From positions 498,001 through 562,000 of the forward strand of contig NZ_CANMRQ010000001.1 of NCBI RefSeq assembly GCF_947500325.1: a DNA stretch of 64,000 nt, in the 5' to 3' direction. The notes under the pieces are model-generated. The model saw nothing but the letters and a program-made list of their open reading frames with translations. It had not been told where the DNA came from and did not search any database. The stretch comes from an uncultured Lacinutrix sp. GTDB taxonomy: Bacteria > Bacteroidota > Bacteroidia > Flavobacteriales > Flavobacteriaceae. Every line of letters starts with the position of its first letter. Position 1 is the first letter of the stretch. Shown one piece after another: positions 34,331 to 43,444 of the stretch. Made by a program: the position numbers and the translations under genes.

Positions 34331-35857
34331 TTATTCGATTATTAATTTTTTAGTTACAGCACCATTTATTTTGATTAAATACATGCCAGAACGATAGTTT
34401 TTTACAGGTAAAACGTATTCTTGTTTATTAATATTGTTAGCAGTAAATACATTTTGCCCTAAGATATTATAAATTTCAATAGTATTTACTTTAATATTCT
34501 CTGAAGCTTTTATAGTTGTATTGGATGTCGTTGGGTTTGGTGACAAAGTGAAGCTATTTGAAAATTCAAATGAAGGCGTATCTAATGTATTACTTTTTCT
34601 AACAATAAAAAGTCCTCTTTCAATATCACTTATAATAATATTTCCACTATTGAAATATGGGTATACACTCCAAGCTCCATTAAAACTAGCACTATCACTT
34701 GTAGGGAAAGTATCGAAATAACCTATTTCAGATGCAGAATTGTTTGATGAAATAAGTGTAGGCACATCTAATACTCTCATTCCTGCTCTATAATTTGCTA
34801 AATAAAACTTATCATCTTTTACATATCCATTGTGATCAATAGCAGCTGTTGGGCCTAAATAAGTAGTTGTTAAAGCTGTATTGGTATTAAAGTCTGCATC
34901 AAGGTCTTGGAAATCAAATATTAGTGTTCTTGTGTTATTTCCAAAACTTTGTTCATCTACTTCATCTCCTAAAATAAAATAACGATGATCATCTGTGAAC
35001 CAGCCTTGGTGAGCATATGCAATTTGTGGATAATCAAATTCATTAATTGCAACAACATTAGACTTATCTGTAACATCTAAAATGACTACTCTATCAGAGT
35101 TTCCATTACTACCAATAAAAATTTGTTTTCCTACATGTTCAGTATCTGGACCATTATAAGTTACTACTTGGGCATCATGAGTGTATCCTTTACCAGCATA
35201 GCTGCCAACTATTGTTGGAGATAAAGGTGTGCTTATATCTAAAAAAACAGGTCCGCCACTTGCTGCACCTCCACAACCTACTAAATAAGCTATGCCTTCA
35301 GATTCATTAATTACTATGTTGTGGCAACTTCCTATTGTTATTCCATTATCTCCTTGAAACCTAAGAACATTACCATCATTAGCTGCACTTGTATACGTTA
35401 AATCTGCATTTGGACCGTTTCTTAGAACTGTTAAGTCAAAAATTTGGACTCCATGATCTCCAAGAAGATCTGCTACAATAAAAGCATGATTGTTATAAAC
35501 TTTTACATCTCTCCAAAATGAAGTGTTTCCATTAGCTGTTTCTATTCTTCCTAAAAAGATTGGATTTATTGGATCTGAGACATCTACAAAGGCAGTGCTA
35601 TTTGTCATACCTACAATCGCATATTCTTTTCCGTTTAAAGGATCAGTCCAGCCCCATATATCACTACTTTCTTCATTGCCCAAAGTGGTCGCTAAAACCG
35701 AAACAGGTATATTAGACATTAAATCGTAATCTTTACAAGGGTATATTCCAGCCATATCCATTCCTGCTCCAGAATTAAATTCACATGGAGTTTGAGCAAA
35801 CATAGACGTTTGAAATAATAAGCAAATAATAATTGTAAATGTGTAGTTTTTTAACAT
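34331..35857 (-). CDS. Choice-of-anchor B family protein with T9SS type A sorting domain
   Basis: This 508-residue protein has a Sec signal peptide (ends SMFAQ). Its LVIVD-type propeller is closely related to the previous paralogue (FWRDVKVYNNHAFIVAD, THDAQVVTYNGPDTEHVGKQ, DHNGYVKDDKFYLANYRAG). The last 75 residues are a T9SS type A C-terminal sorting domain (LSPNPTTSNTTIK, EIYNILGQNVF, YRSGMYLIKI), so the protein is exported through the type IX system to the cell surface or medium. It lacks TSP3 repeats. It is the first gene of the set. Confidence 0.9.
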   Translation of the reverse strand: MLKNYTFTIIICLLFQTSMFAQTPCEFNSGAGMDMAGIYPCKDYDLMSNIPVSVLATTLGNEESSDIWGWTDPLNGKEYAIVGMTNSTAFVDVSDPINPIFLGRIETANGNTSFWRDVKVYNNHAFIVADLLGDHGVQIFDLTVLRNGPNADLTYTSAANDGNVLRFQGDNGITIGSCHNIVINESEGIAYLVGCGGAASGGPVFLDISTPLSPTIVGSYAGKGYTHDAQVVTYNGPDTEHVGKQIFIGSNGNSDRVVILDVTDKSNVVAINEFDYPQIAYAHQGWFTDDHRYFILGDEVDEQSFGNNTRTLIFDFQDLDADFNTNTALTTTYLGPTAAIDHNGYVKDDKFYLANYRAGMRVLDVPTLISSNNSASEIGYFDTFPTSDSASFNGAWSVYPYFNSGNIIISDIERGLFIVRKSNTLDTPSFEFSNSFTLSPNPTTSNTTIKASENIKVNTIEIYNILGQNVFTANNINKQEYVLPVKNYRSGMYLIKINGAVTKKLIIE

Positions 35858-36039
35858 TGTGGCTAAGTTTTTAATTGAGTTTTGCGAAAATATATAAAAA
35901 AACGATAAAAAGTACGTTTTTCATGTTAAAATGCACTGTTTATCAGTTTGATATGGTTTCATTCAATTCGATAAAATAGTAATAATCAATATAAAAACAA
36001 TTAAAGTATTGGATACCCTACTAATTTAGTATATCTTCT

Positions 36040-36047
36040 TATTTTTG
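36040..36047 (+). promoter_or_regulatory. Candidate -7 promoter element of thiL
   Basis: TATTTTTG matches TAnnTTTG and ends 5 bp before the thiL ATG. If this is the true promoter, the transcript would start at or very near the ATG. Confidence 0.3.
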
Positions 36048-36051
36048 CATC

Positions 36052-37098
36052 ATGATAGAGGATAAAAACCAACTGCGTACACCATTAAGTGAATTAGGAG
36101 AATTTGGCTTAATAGATCATTTAACAAATCAATTTGAAATTAAGCATAAGTCTACAGTAAAAGGGATAGGAGATGATGCGGCAGTTTTAAATATAGAAGA
36201 AGATAGAATAGTAGTAACTACAGACATGTTAGTTGAGGGAGTGCATTTTGATTTAAGTTATGTGCCTTTAAAGCATTTAGGTTATAAAGCAGTTGTTGTA
36301 AACTTATCTGATGTTTATGCTATGAATGCAGCAGCGACTCAAATAACTGTTTCTATTGCGGTATCTAATAGATTTCCACTTGAAGCTTTAGAAGAATTAT
36401 ACTCAGGGATTGCTTTAGCTTCAAAAATATATAATATAGATGTTATTGGAGGTGATACTACATCTTCAACTTCAGGCCTTTTGATTTCTGTTACGGCTAT
36501 TGGTCAAGTGAAACCTGATGATGAAGTCTATAGAAGTGGTGCTAAACCTAATGATTTATTAGTAGTGACTGGAGATTTAGGTGGTGCTTATATGGGATTA
36601 CAGATCTTAGAACGAGAAAAAGAAGTGTTCAAGGTAAACCCTAATAATCAACCAGATTTAGACGCGTATACTTACATAATGGAACGCCAATTAAAACCAG
36701 AAGCTCGGAAAGATATTGTTAAATTATTGAAGGATTTGGATGTTAAACCAACTGCTATGATAGATGTTAGTGACGGTTTGTCTTCAGAAATTTTACATAT
36801 TTGTAAGGCAAGTCATGTAGGATGCGATCTATATGAGGATAAGATTCCTTTAGACCCTCAAGTAATTTCAACTTGCGAAGAGTTTGATATAGACAGTACA
36901 ACAGTAGCATTAAATGGGGGTGAAGATTATGAGTTATTAATGACAATTTCTCAGGAAGATTTTCCTAAAATAAAAGCTAATCCGAATCTATCTGTTATAG
37001 GTTACATTACAGAAGAGAGTAGTGGGGCACATTTAGTAACAAGAGCAGAAACTAAAATTCCGCTTCAAGCACAAGGTTGGAAGAGTTTTAATAACTAA
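36052..37098 (+). CDS. thiL: Thiamine-monophosphate kinase
   Basis: This 348-residue AIR synthase-related kinase phosphorylates thiamine monophosphate to the diphosphate cofactor. Signatures include GIGDDAAVL, TTDMLVEGVHFD, VVNLSDVYAMNAA, VIGGDTTSS, VTGDLGGAYMGL, MIDVSDGLSSEI and LNGGEDYELL. Length is typical. The gene is monocistronic, and the 3' end overlaps the convergent 37095 gene by four bases. Confidence 0.96.
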   Translation: MIEDKNQLRTPLSELGEFGLIDHLTNQFEIKHKSTVKGIGDDAAVLNIEEDRIVVTTDMLVEGVHFDLSYVPLKHLGYKAVVVNLSDVYAMNAAATQITVSIAVSNRFPLEALEELYSGIALASKIYNIDVIGGDTTSSTSGLLISVTAIGQVKPDDEVYRSGAKPNDLLVVTGDLGGAYMGLQILEREKEVFKVNPNNQPDLDAYTYIMERQLKPEARKDIVKLLKDLDVKPTAMIDVSDGLSSEILHICKASHVGCDLYEDKIPLDPQVISTCEEFDIDSTTVALNGGEDYELLMTISQEDFPKIKANPNLSVIGYITEESSGAHLVTRAETKIPLQAQGWKSFNN

Positions 37099-37337
37099 GA
37101 AGTCATTTTGTAAGACTCTTGCAATCCTTCACGACGTAATTTATTTTGTCTTTTTTTGTGTACTCTGGATAAGATGAAATTTATCTCTTTAAACTTTGGA
37201 GTTAGTTCTACTAAATTACCATTTCCATTGGTAGTTAGTTCTTTGCTACAATTACAGCATTTATATTCTTTAACATGATAAGTTATGGACTTCGATACTT
37301 CGTATCTATGTCCAAATAGATTACATAATAGTTGCAT
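37095..37337 (-). CDS. Small zinc-ribbon-like protein of unknown function
   Basis: This 80-residue protein begins MQLLCNLFGHRYEV and has a Cys pair in KEYKCCNCSKELTT. Together with the early Cys and His these could form a zinc ribbon. The tail is basic (HKKRQNKLRREGL). Small proteins of this look are common in Flavobacteriaceae and have no known function. It overlaps thiL by four bases at its 3' end. Confidence 0.6.
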   Translation of the reverse strand: MQLLCNLFGHRYEVSKSITYHVKEYKCCNCSKELTTNGNGNLVELTPKFKEINFILSRVHKKRQNKLRREGLQESYKMTS

Positions 37338-37434
37338 GGTTAGGGAGAGTTTTAATTATAATGTTATTCATTTTTTTGATTCTAAGGGAGTTAAACTTAA
37401 TCAAAAAATAATAATTCCCGACAAAAAGACTTAT

Positions 37435-38208
37435 TTATTCGATGAAATACATGATTTTTTTTAAAAACTCACTTTTATTTTCAATATGACTCATGTGTCC
37501 TTGCGTAAAAACATGAATAGGAATATTATTTTTATTAGAAAATTGAAGGATGTTTTTGGTATCTAAAACAGTATCTTTTTCTCCTAATAAAATCATTTTT
37601 TTAAAAGGCGCTTCTATAAAAAAAGAAGAAGAATCCTCTCGTAATTTCATGCCTTCTTGAGCTGCCATATAACCTTGAAGAGGTGTTTTAAGAGCTATTA
37701 ACAATGCTGCTTCGTACTCTTCCTTATATATCGTTTTACTTTCGGCACTAAATAGATTTGCAAAACTCATTCGTACCATGTTTTCAAAATTGTTTTGCAC
37801 CATTTTATTTGCTCTTGTTCTTAATATTTTTCTTTCACTGCTATCAGCCTTGTAAGTTGAGTTTAATAAACACAAGCCTTTTACATTTTGAGTATATAAC
37901 TTTGCAAAAGTTAGTGCTACATATCCACCCATAGAATGACCAATAAAAGTATATTTTCTTAATTTTAAATGTTTTAAAACGAAATAGACCATATTGGCCA
38001 TGTCCTCCATTGTATGTATATAGCCAATACTACCCGTTTTTCCATGACCTAATAAATCTATACAAATGACTCTGTTTTTTTTAGAGATAATGTTTTTTGC
38101 ATCGTTCCACATAGATGTGTCTTCTAAAAAGCCGTGAAGTAGTATTACAACAGATCCTTTTCCTTCATCTGTATAAAAAATAGTAGTGCCTTTGTATTGT
38201 AAAATCAT
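37435..38208 (-). CDS. Alpha/beta hydrolase
   Basis: This 257-residue alpha/beta hydrolase has the oxyanion HGFLEDTSMW, the nucleophile elbow GHSMGGYVAL (Ser in G-H-S-M-G, near residue 92), an acid region in LLGEKDTVLD and a catalytic His in QGHMSHIE. No signal peptide is present, so it is cytoplasmic. The substrate is not evident; family members include haloalkane-type, ester and C-C bond hydrolases. No operon neighbours share its strand closely. Confidence 0.87.
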   Translation of the reverse strand: MILQYKGTTIFYTDEGKGSVVILLHGFLEDTSMWNDAKNIISKKNRVICIDLLGHGKTGSIGYIHTMEDMANMVYFVLKHLKLRKYTFIGHSMGGYVALTFAKLYTQNVKGLCLLNSTYKADSSERKILRTRANKMVQNNFENMVRMSFANLFSAESKTIYKEEYEAALLIALKTPLQGYMAAQEGMKLREDSSSFFIEAPFKKMILLGEKDTVLDTKNILQFSNKNNIPIHVFTQGHMSHIENKSEFLKKIMYFIE

Positions 38209-38285
38209 TTTAAAGTATATTTAGACAAAAATAAGCTTTCAATAAGTATCGTTCTTGAAAACTTAATTAATAATTGTCTAACACT

Positions 38286-38300
38286 CACAGTTTAACTGTG
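38286..38300. promoter_or_regulatory. 15-bp perfect palindrome, candidate operator of the carrier gene
   Basis: CACAGTTTAACTGTG is a perfect dyad with a single central base. It lies 21 bp before the TTG start of the amino acid carrier gene. The position suits a repressor or activator site; the regulator is unknown. Confidence 0.4.
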
Positions 38301-38321
38301 ATAATTTAATACTAGATTTTT

Positions 38322-39617
38322 TTGAATAAAAGTAAAGAAGTATTTGTTATAGGTTTTGCCTTATTCTCAATGTTTTTTGGAGCTGGGAATTTATTATTAC
38401 CACCACTTTTAGGTTATAACGCTGGAGAAGATTGGTTTTGGGTAACAATAGGATTTATAATTACTGCAGTAGTGATTCCTATTTTTGGAATTTTAGCACA
38501 TGCTAAGTTGCAAGGAACAATGTTTGATTTTGGTAAAAAAGTGTCACCAACATTTAGCTTAATCTATTGTGTTATTGTATATATAATCTCTATAGCAATA
38601 CCATCGCCTAGAACTGCATCTGCAACACATGAAATAGCTATTCACCCAGCATTTGGAACAAGTCCATTATTAACAAGTGCAATATATTTTACTTTAGTAT
38701 TAGTGTTTGTTTTAAATCGATCAAAAATTTTAAATCTTATAGGGAAGTTTTTAACACCATTAATAGTAATAACACTTTTATTAATCATAGGTATAGGTTT
38801 GTTTTCTAGTAATATGCAAATGAATGCGTCTGCTTTCGAAATACCAATTGTAAGTGGTATATTAGAAGGCTATCAAACTTTCGATGCAATTGGAGCCGTG
38901 GTTGTTGGAGGCGTTATTATTATATCTTTAAATTTTAAAAAAGAAGATTCTTTTGAAGAAAGAAAAGATTTGATTAAAAAATCAGGATTTATTGCAGGAT
39001 TAGGATTGTTTATTATTTATGCAGGATTAATTTCTGTAGGTGCTTTTTATGGTTCAGAAATAAATGTAGACTCTACTTTAAGTAACGATATGCAAAGAGC
39101 AAAACTATTACGAGGTATTAGTTTAGCATCATTAGGTAATTTTGGAAACACTGTACTAAGTATTTTAATTTCTTTAGCATGTTTTACAACAGCAGTAGGT
39201 ATAATAGCAGGAACAGCAGATTATTTTAAGGGCTTATTAAAGCACTCTAAAAATGCTTATACAGCTACAGCAGTTATTTCTTGTGTAGTAGGAGTTGCTA
39301 TAGGGCAATTAGATTTTCATTCTATAATAATGATAGCATTGCCAATACTTATGTTTATTTACCCAATAACAATTGTACTAATATTATTAAATGTATTGCC
39401 AGAACGGTTTGCTTCTACTATAGTTTTTAGAGGTGTTGTAATTGTAACATTTCTTTTTAGTATTCCAGATTTTTTAAAATTTATTATCCCACCAGAAAAT
39501 TTAGAAAGCGTTGTTAATCTTGTTCCGTTGGCAAAAGATAGCTTAGGTTGGGTTTTACCTTCTTTAATTACATTTTTATTATTAAATCTAGAAAATCTAA
39601 AAAGAAAAGCTTTGTAA
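38322..39617 (+). CDS. brnQ: Branched-chain amino acid carrier (LIVCS family)
   Basis: This 431-residue membrane protein has about 12 hydrophobic helices and the LIVCS signatures FALFSMFFGAGNLLLPPLLG at the N-terminus and CFTTAVGIIAGTADYF mid-way. It takes up Leu, Ile and Val, coupled to sodium or protons. The start is TTG at 38322: an in-frame TAG lies three codons upstream and the next ATG falls inside the first helix, so no ATG start is possible. A 15-bp palindrome sits just upstream and a hairpin terminator follows. Confidence 0.93.
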   Translation: MNKSKEVFVIGFALFSMFFGAGNLLLPPLLGYNAGEDWFWVTIGFIITAVVIPIFGILAHAKLQGTMFDFGKKVSPTFSLIYCVIVYIISIAIPSPRTASATHEIAIHPAFGTSPLLTSAIYFTLVLVFVLNRSKILNLIGKFLTPLIVITLLLIIGIGLFSSNMQMNASAFEIPIVSGILEGYQTFDAIGAVVVGGVIIISLNFKKEDSFEERKDLIKKSGFIAGLGLFIIYAGLISVGAFYGSEINVDSTLSNDMQRAKLLRGISLASLGNFGNTVLSILISLACFTTAVGIIAGTADYFKGLLKHSKNAYTATAVISCVVGVAIGQLDFHSIIMIALPILMFIYPITIVLILLNVLPERFASTIVFRGVVIVTFLFSIPDFLKFIIPPENLESVVNLVPLAKDSLGWVLPSLITFLLLNLENLKRKAL

Positions 39618-39635
39618 TTCTATGTCTAATTAAAA

Positions 39636-39665
39636 AAAGCTTTGTTATAGAGGTAACAAAGCTTT
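39636..39665. terminator. Hairpin between carrier gene and convergent gene
   Basis: A perfect 12-bp stem (AAAGCTTTGTTA/TAACAAAGCTTT) with a TAGAGG loop lies between convergent genes. The flanking A and T runs are modest. Confidence 0.75.
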
Positions 39666-39672
39666 CTTATTG

Positions 39673-40158
39673 CTATAATTTTCTTTTAAAAATATATCGT
39701 GTAATAAAAATACCTTGATCATCACCTTCGCCAGCATCGCTTTCTACTGCGCTTGTTACAAATACTAAATCCCAGCCTTTAGAAATCATAGTTGTTAGTT
39801 TGGACGAAATAACTGCATCATTAGCGGCAATATTTTGAAATCGTATGCCTCCAATATTGTAAAAGTTTAATAGTTTGGTTTCTTCAAAATCTTTAACTCT
39901 AATATTTTTTCGTTTAGATTTGTTTCTAGTATTATCATCTTCAGTTTGATTAGATGAAAATTCACTATAATCACGTTCTACGTTAGAAGAAATAATTCTA
40001 GAGCGACCTAAACCCATTGGTACAATAGATTCAACACTAGTAATAACTTTTATTTCAAATTTTGGGATAGATGTAGTTGTTGTTTCTTTGTTTTGAGCTT
40101 GTAGGCTTGTTGTTACAATTAAAGCTAATAAACCTCCTAATAAAATTACTTTTTTCAT
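39673..40158 (-). CDS. Exported protein of unknown function
   Basis: This 161-residue protein has a signal peptide (VTTSLQAQN). The middle is Asn/Asp/Lys-rich (DDNTRNKSKRKNIRVKD) and the C-terminus looks beta-structured (TTMISKGWDLVFVTSAVES, then DQGIFITRYIFKRKL). No family was recognised. It starts 11 bp after the stop of the lipoprotein gene at 40170, so it is probably the last gene of the transcript from 43356. Confidence 0.6.
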   Translation of the reverse strand: MKKVILLGGLLALIVTTSLQAQNKETTTTSIPKFEIKVITSVESIVPMGLGRSRIISSNVERDYSEFSSNQTEDDNTRNKSKRKNIRVKDFEETKLLNFYNIGGIRFQNIAANDAVISSKLTTMISKGWDLVFVTSAVESDAGEGDDQGIFITRYIFKRKL

Positions 40159-40169
40159 AGTTCTTTTTT

Positions 40170-41135
40170 TTAATTTGTTATTAATTGATATTGTTCTAAT
40201 TCTGTATCAGTCATTAAATGAATTCCATTAAAAGGAGCTGCATTTATTGTGAAAAAATAAAAGTTTGGACCATTTGTAGTTCCTAACATTTCTTTAAAAT
40301 AAGCTAGCTGACTATTATGCCCAGGTGAGTTTTGTGGTAATTGATCTGCTGTTTGACCTTCATAACAGCACCAAGAATGTACTCCAATTTTAGAGCCTGC
40401 TTCTCTTGTTCTAATCTTACCAGAACAAAATAAATCTACACCTCCAGAATATATTTCGCTATTTGCTTTTAAATGTGTTGAGTAACCAGCATTTCTAATT
40501 AATCTACCAGTTTCTACATTTACATCATCATTAACAGAACCTTCAATTGTTGTTAAGACAAAAGTATTTACTTCTGGATAATTTGAGTTAATTTCAAGTA
40601 TTTGGTTAAAGGTGTAAGTTCCTAATGTTCCAGATAGTAATGCTTGATTCTCATTTATGGTATAACTAGAGTTCCCTGCTCCAAAGTGACTTTCTTGTAA
40701 TGTAATAGAAAGAGATTTGATATCACTAGATGTATTAGTAACTTGACCAGATAAGGTTATAGAGTTATTGTTTTCATTTACTGTAAAGTTAGATCCAGTA
40801 TATAATTCTGTTGAGTTGACTATAAGTATAATCGTTTCTCCATCAGGCAAATTATCGTCATTAGTAGAGAGAATTATTTGTTCATTAGAATTTAGAATAA
40901 TAACGTCGTCTCCATCTAAATTTGACATTTCTATAGTGTTAACAGTACGTTCTGGAGTTTCACCAAAAGTATATGTGCTTTCTATAACAGTTATAGGATT
41001 GGAATTTAGTTTTTTAATTCCATTAGGGTGAAATAGATCTGTTACGGGATTGTCGTCGTCATTTTTATTGCATCCAATTAACCCTACTAATATAAATATT
41101 GCTATTACTGATTTTAAAATTTTTCTATTTTTCAT
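40170..41135 (-). CDS. ClpP-fold-like (COG3904-like) lipoprotein, short form
   Basis: This 321-residue lipoprotein (GLIGCNK, Cys near 22) has a beta-rich N-terminal half. Residues about 200-321 resemble ClpP/crotonase-fold periplasmic proteins of the COG3904 type: VNVETGRLIRNAGYSTHL, then IYSGGVDLFCSG where the nucleophile Ser would sit, then GSKIGVHSW. The same region occurs in the 465-residue protein at 41753 with matching residues. A Ser/His catalytic pair is conceivable. Whether it cuts peptides is unknown. The context is the four-gene group 39673-43356. Confidence 0.65.
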   Translation of the reverse strand: MKNRKILKSVIAIFILVGLIGCNKNDDDNPVTDLFHPNGIKKLNSNPITVIESTYTFGETPERTVNTIEMSNLDGDDVIILNSNEQIILSTNDDNLPDGETIILIVNSTELYTGSNFTVNENNNSITLSGQVTNTSSDIKSLSITLQESHFGAGNSSYTINENQALLSGTLGTYTFNQILEINSNYPEVNTFVLTTIEGSVNDDVNVETGRLIRNAGYSTHLKANSEIYSGGVDLFCSGKIRTREAGSKIGVHSWCCYEGQTADQLPQNSPGHNSQLAYFKEMLGTTNGPNFYFFTINAAPFNGIHLMTDTELEQYQLITN

Positions 41136-41175
41136 TTTTTTATTATTTAAGATGTGTAAACCCTTTGTTTAGGGG

Positions 41176-41706
41176 TTAAAACGCATATCCTAATGATATT
41201 CCTAAAACAGGAATTATTCCATTATCTTTTCTAGCTAAGTTAACAGCAGATTTATTTTTATAATTAATAGAAATATATTCGGCTCCGGCATTAATGTCTA
41301 ATGAGAATCCACTTCCCCATATCCATTGATAACCTAATATAGCACCAGCTCCAAACGAATTGAATTTTTCTTTAACACCTACAAAAGCTGTATCTCCAGT
41401 AGCATATGTACCAAGTGCACCTCCATAAAACCCTTTTAAACTTTCTTTTAAATAGTATCTAAACTGTAATTCACCTCCAATAGATTTATTTTTATTGTTT
41501 CCATCAAACTTATAATTTGAATAGTTGGCACCTATAAGGCCAGATGTTTTTTCTCCAAGAGATAATTCGTATGCAACTAAATTTGAGCCGTATAAAAGCC
41601 CAATAGGGTTTACTTTAACAACATTTTCTTGAGCGTTTAAAGCATTCATCCCTAAAGCTGAAAATAACATTATTACTATTGCTTTCTTTAAATTCATAAT
41701 TTTCAT
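41176..41706 (-). CDS. Small outer-membrane beta-barrel-like protein
   Basis: This 176-residue exported protein has a signal peptide (MNALNAQ) and alternating beta strands rich in Gly and aromatics, ending in ISLGYAF, a typical final strand of an outer-membrane barrel of about eight strands. The true start may be the ATG three codons in (41697). It lies between the two ClpP-like genes, which suggests a shared envelope role. No specific family was recognised. Confidence 0.7.
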   Translation of the reverse strand: MKIMNLKKAIVIMLFSALGMNALNAQENVVKVNPIGLLYGSNLVAYELSLGEKTSGLIGANYSNYKFDGNNKNKSIGGELQFRYYLKESLKGFYGGALGTYATGDTAFVGVKEKFNSFGAGAILGYQWIWGSGFSLDINAGAEYISINYKNKSAVNLARKDNGIIPVLGISLGYAF

Positions 41707-41752
41707 TTTAATTATTAGACAATTAAGAGTGTACTACTCTATATTTAATTAT

Positions 41753-43150
41753 TTATTTTTTTGATTTTACAACCACTAATACTTTATAGTTACCTTGCTT
41801 ATCAACAAACATTTGCGGGTCTAACTCATAATTCATAATTTTTGGCATTACGTCTTTAAGTGTTGTTTTTTTGCCATTAGCGTAGTATACTTCAGTCATG
41901 TCTTTTGGAGGAGGATTTCCCATTAATTTTTCTATTGGAAGCAGTTTCAAATGCGATGGAACAAAATCATATAGTGTTTGGTTCACTAAACCTTCTTTTT
42001 TTGTCTCTTTAAGAAATGATGTGGCTAATTTCCAATCTTTAATCTCTTTATCACTCATCCAATGCATTTTTCCTGCAGGAGCAGCTGTAAGAGTTCTAAA
42101 ATAAAATGCAGGGCCTATTTCTTTACCCAAACACATTGTGAAATATGCTAATTGGTATTGATGTGCTGGATGATCTTTAGCAATATCGTCTGCAGATATA
42201 CCGTCGCCTCCCCAAGAATGAATCCCTAAACGAGCCCCTTTTGTAACAATACGTTCTTTTCCTGCACAAAATAAATCTACACCTCCAGAAGAAATATTAC
42301 TATTGGCAAGTACTTTAGTATTTAAACCGGCCTCTCTAATAATGCGTCCAGTATGCATATTTACTGCATCGTTTATAGAACCTGGTACATTTTGTAATAC
42401 TATAGTGGTTATTTCTGGATGGTTTTTAATAAGGTCTTTAAATTGTGCATATCCTTTTGTGCCTAAGGTGCCATTTAAATACACATCTGTTCCTTTTATT
42501 TCTAGTCTTGTATCACCTAATCCTGCTAATGCTTCTCCTACTTTCATTTTGAAAGAGGATTCTTCACCTCCAGCTACAGGCGTTAAGGTTCCTGTTACAT
42601 CGAATATTTTCATATCTTCTTTTTCTGCAGATATGATATTGGCAGTACCTTGCGAAACGATATATGACGGAACTTTTGCTTGATCTTCTTCTGAAAGTTC
42701 CATTAGATTCACATTAAATAAAAGGGTTTGAGCAGTAAAGGATCTTTTTTCTGAATCTTTAATGGATGTGATTAGTATTAAAGTATTTGTTTTTTTCTCT
42801 ATAGTAAAGGTTGAAATCATCATGAATTCATTGTCTTCATAATTTATCTCTGGGAAAAAGAAATCGAGATTAAAAGGCTTTCCATTTAGTTGTAAGCCAA
42901 AATCCTTAGCAGCGTTTAATTGTTTCTCAACTTCTGCATCTATATTTTCTATAGAAATACCTTCATCAAATTCTTTAAAATTTGCCCAACATTTGTCATT
43001 ATACCAATAACCTCCCTTTTTCTCACATTTACTTTTAGAAGATGCTTTAACTGTTTTATTGATTTTTTTAGCCATTTTACTTTGCCCATAACTATTAGAC
43101 AGAGCAAATGTGATTAACGTAAAAAAAAGAATTTGCTTTATTGTTTTCAT
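41753..43150 (-). CDS. ClpP-fold-like (COG3904-like) exported protein, long form
   Basis: This 465-residue exported protein has a signal peptide (LSNSYGQS), an early Cys-containing segment (KCEKKGGYWYNDKCW) and about 150 residues of unassigned beta structure. A ClpP/crotonase-like domain follows at about 210-370 (VNMHTGRIIREAGLNTK, then NISSGGVDLFCAG and GARLGIHSWGGDG). It shares this domain with the lipoprotein at 40170. The putative Ser is in ISSGG and a His in GIHSW. It starts where the small membrane gene stops, with a one-base TAATG overlap, indicating coupling. Confidence 0.68.
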   Translation of the reverse strand: MKTIKQILFFTLITFALSNSYGQSKMAKKINKTVKASSKSKCEKKGGYWYNDKCWANFKEFDEGISIENIDAEVEKQLNAAKDFGLQLNGKPFNLDFFFPEINYEDNEFMMISTFTIEKKTNTLILITSIKDSEKRSFTAQTLLFNVNLMELSEEDQAKVPSYIVSQGTANIISAEKEDMKIFDVTGTLTPVAGGEESSFKMKVGEALAGLGDTRLEIKGTDVYLNGTLGTKGYAQFKDLIKNHPEITTIVLQNVPGSINDAVNMHTGRIIREAGLNTKVLANSNISSGGVDLFCAGKERIVTKGARLGIHSWGGDGISADDIAKDHPAHQYQLAYFTMCLGKEIGPAFYFRTLTAAPAGKMHWMSDKEIKDWKLATSFLKETKKEGLVNQTLYDFVPSHLKLLPIEKLMGNPPPKDMTEVYYANGKKTTLKDVMPKIMNYELDPQMFVDKQGNYKVLVVVKSKK

Positions 43151-43356
43151 TATATTTTATTGTTTTGCTTTTTAATTATTTGATATATACCGTATAGTGT
43201 TGTTAAAATGAGTATAGGTAATATGATTATTAAGTCTATTCTTAATATGTATTGATTTAATGTTTGTATCCAATTGTTAACAAGAATTTCCCAAACTATA
43301 AAGCTTGTCCATAATAGGATTAAAAAAGCTAAAAGTAGTAGTGTTGTTCTTTTCAT
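43150..43356 (-). CDS. Small two-TM membrane protein
   Basis: This 68-residue protein has two hydrophobic helices (residues about 4-24 and 41-60) and a Lys/Asn-rich cytoplasmic tail. No family was recognised. Its stop overlaps the ATG of the ClpP-like gene, so it is the first gene of that transcript. The repeats at 43445-43519 lie about 90-160 bp upstream of its start. Confidence 0.6.
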   Translation of the reverse strand: MKRTTLLLLAFLILLWTSFIVWEILVNNWIQTLNQYILRIDLIIILPILILTTLYGIYQIIKKQNNKI

Positions 43357-43444
43357 TTCTATAGTTTATATAAGCATGTGCATTGTTGCCTCAGCAAATA
43401 TTTCTGAAATAAAAAAGAACGAACAAAAAAAGAGATAGTATTGT

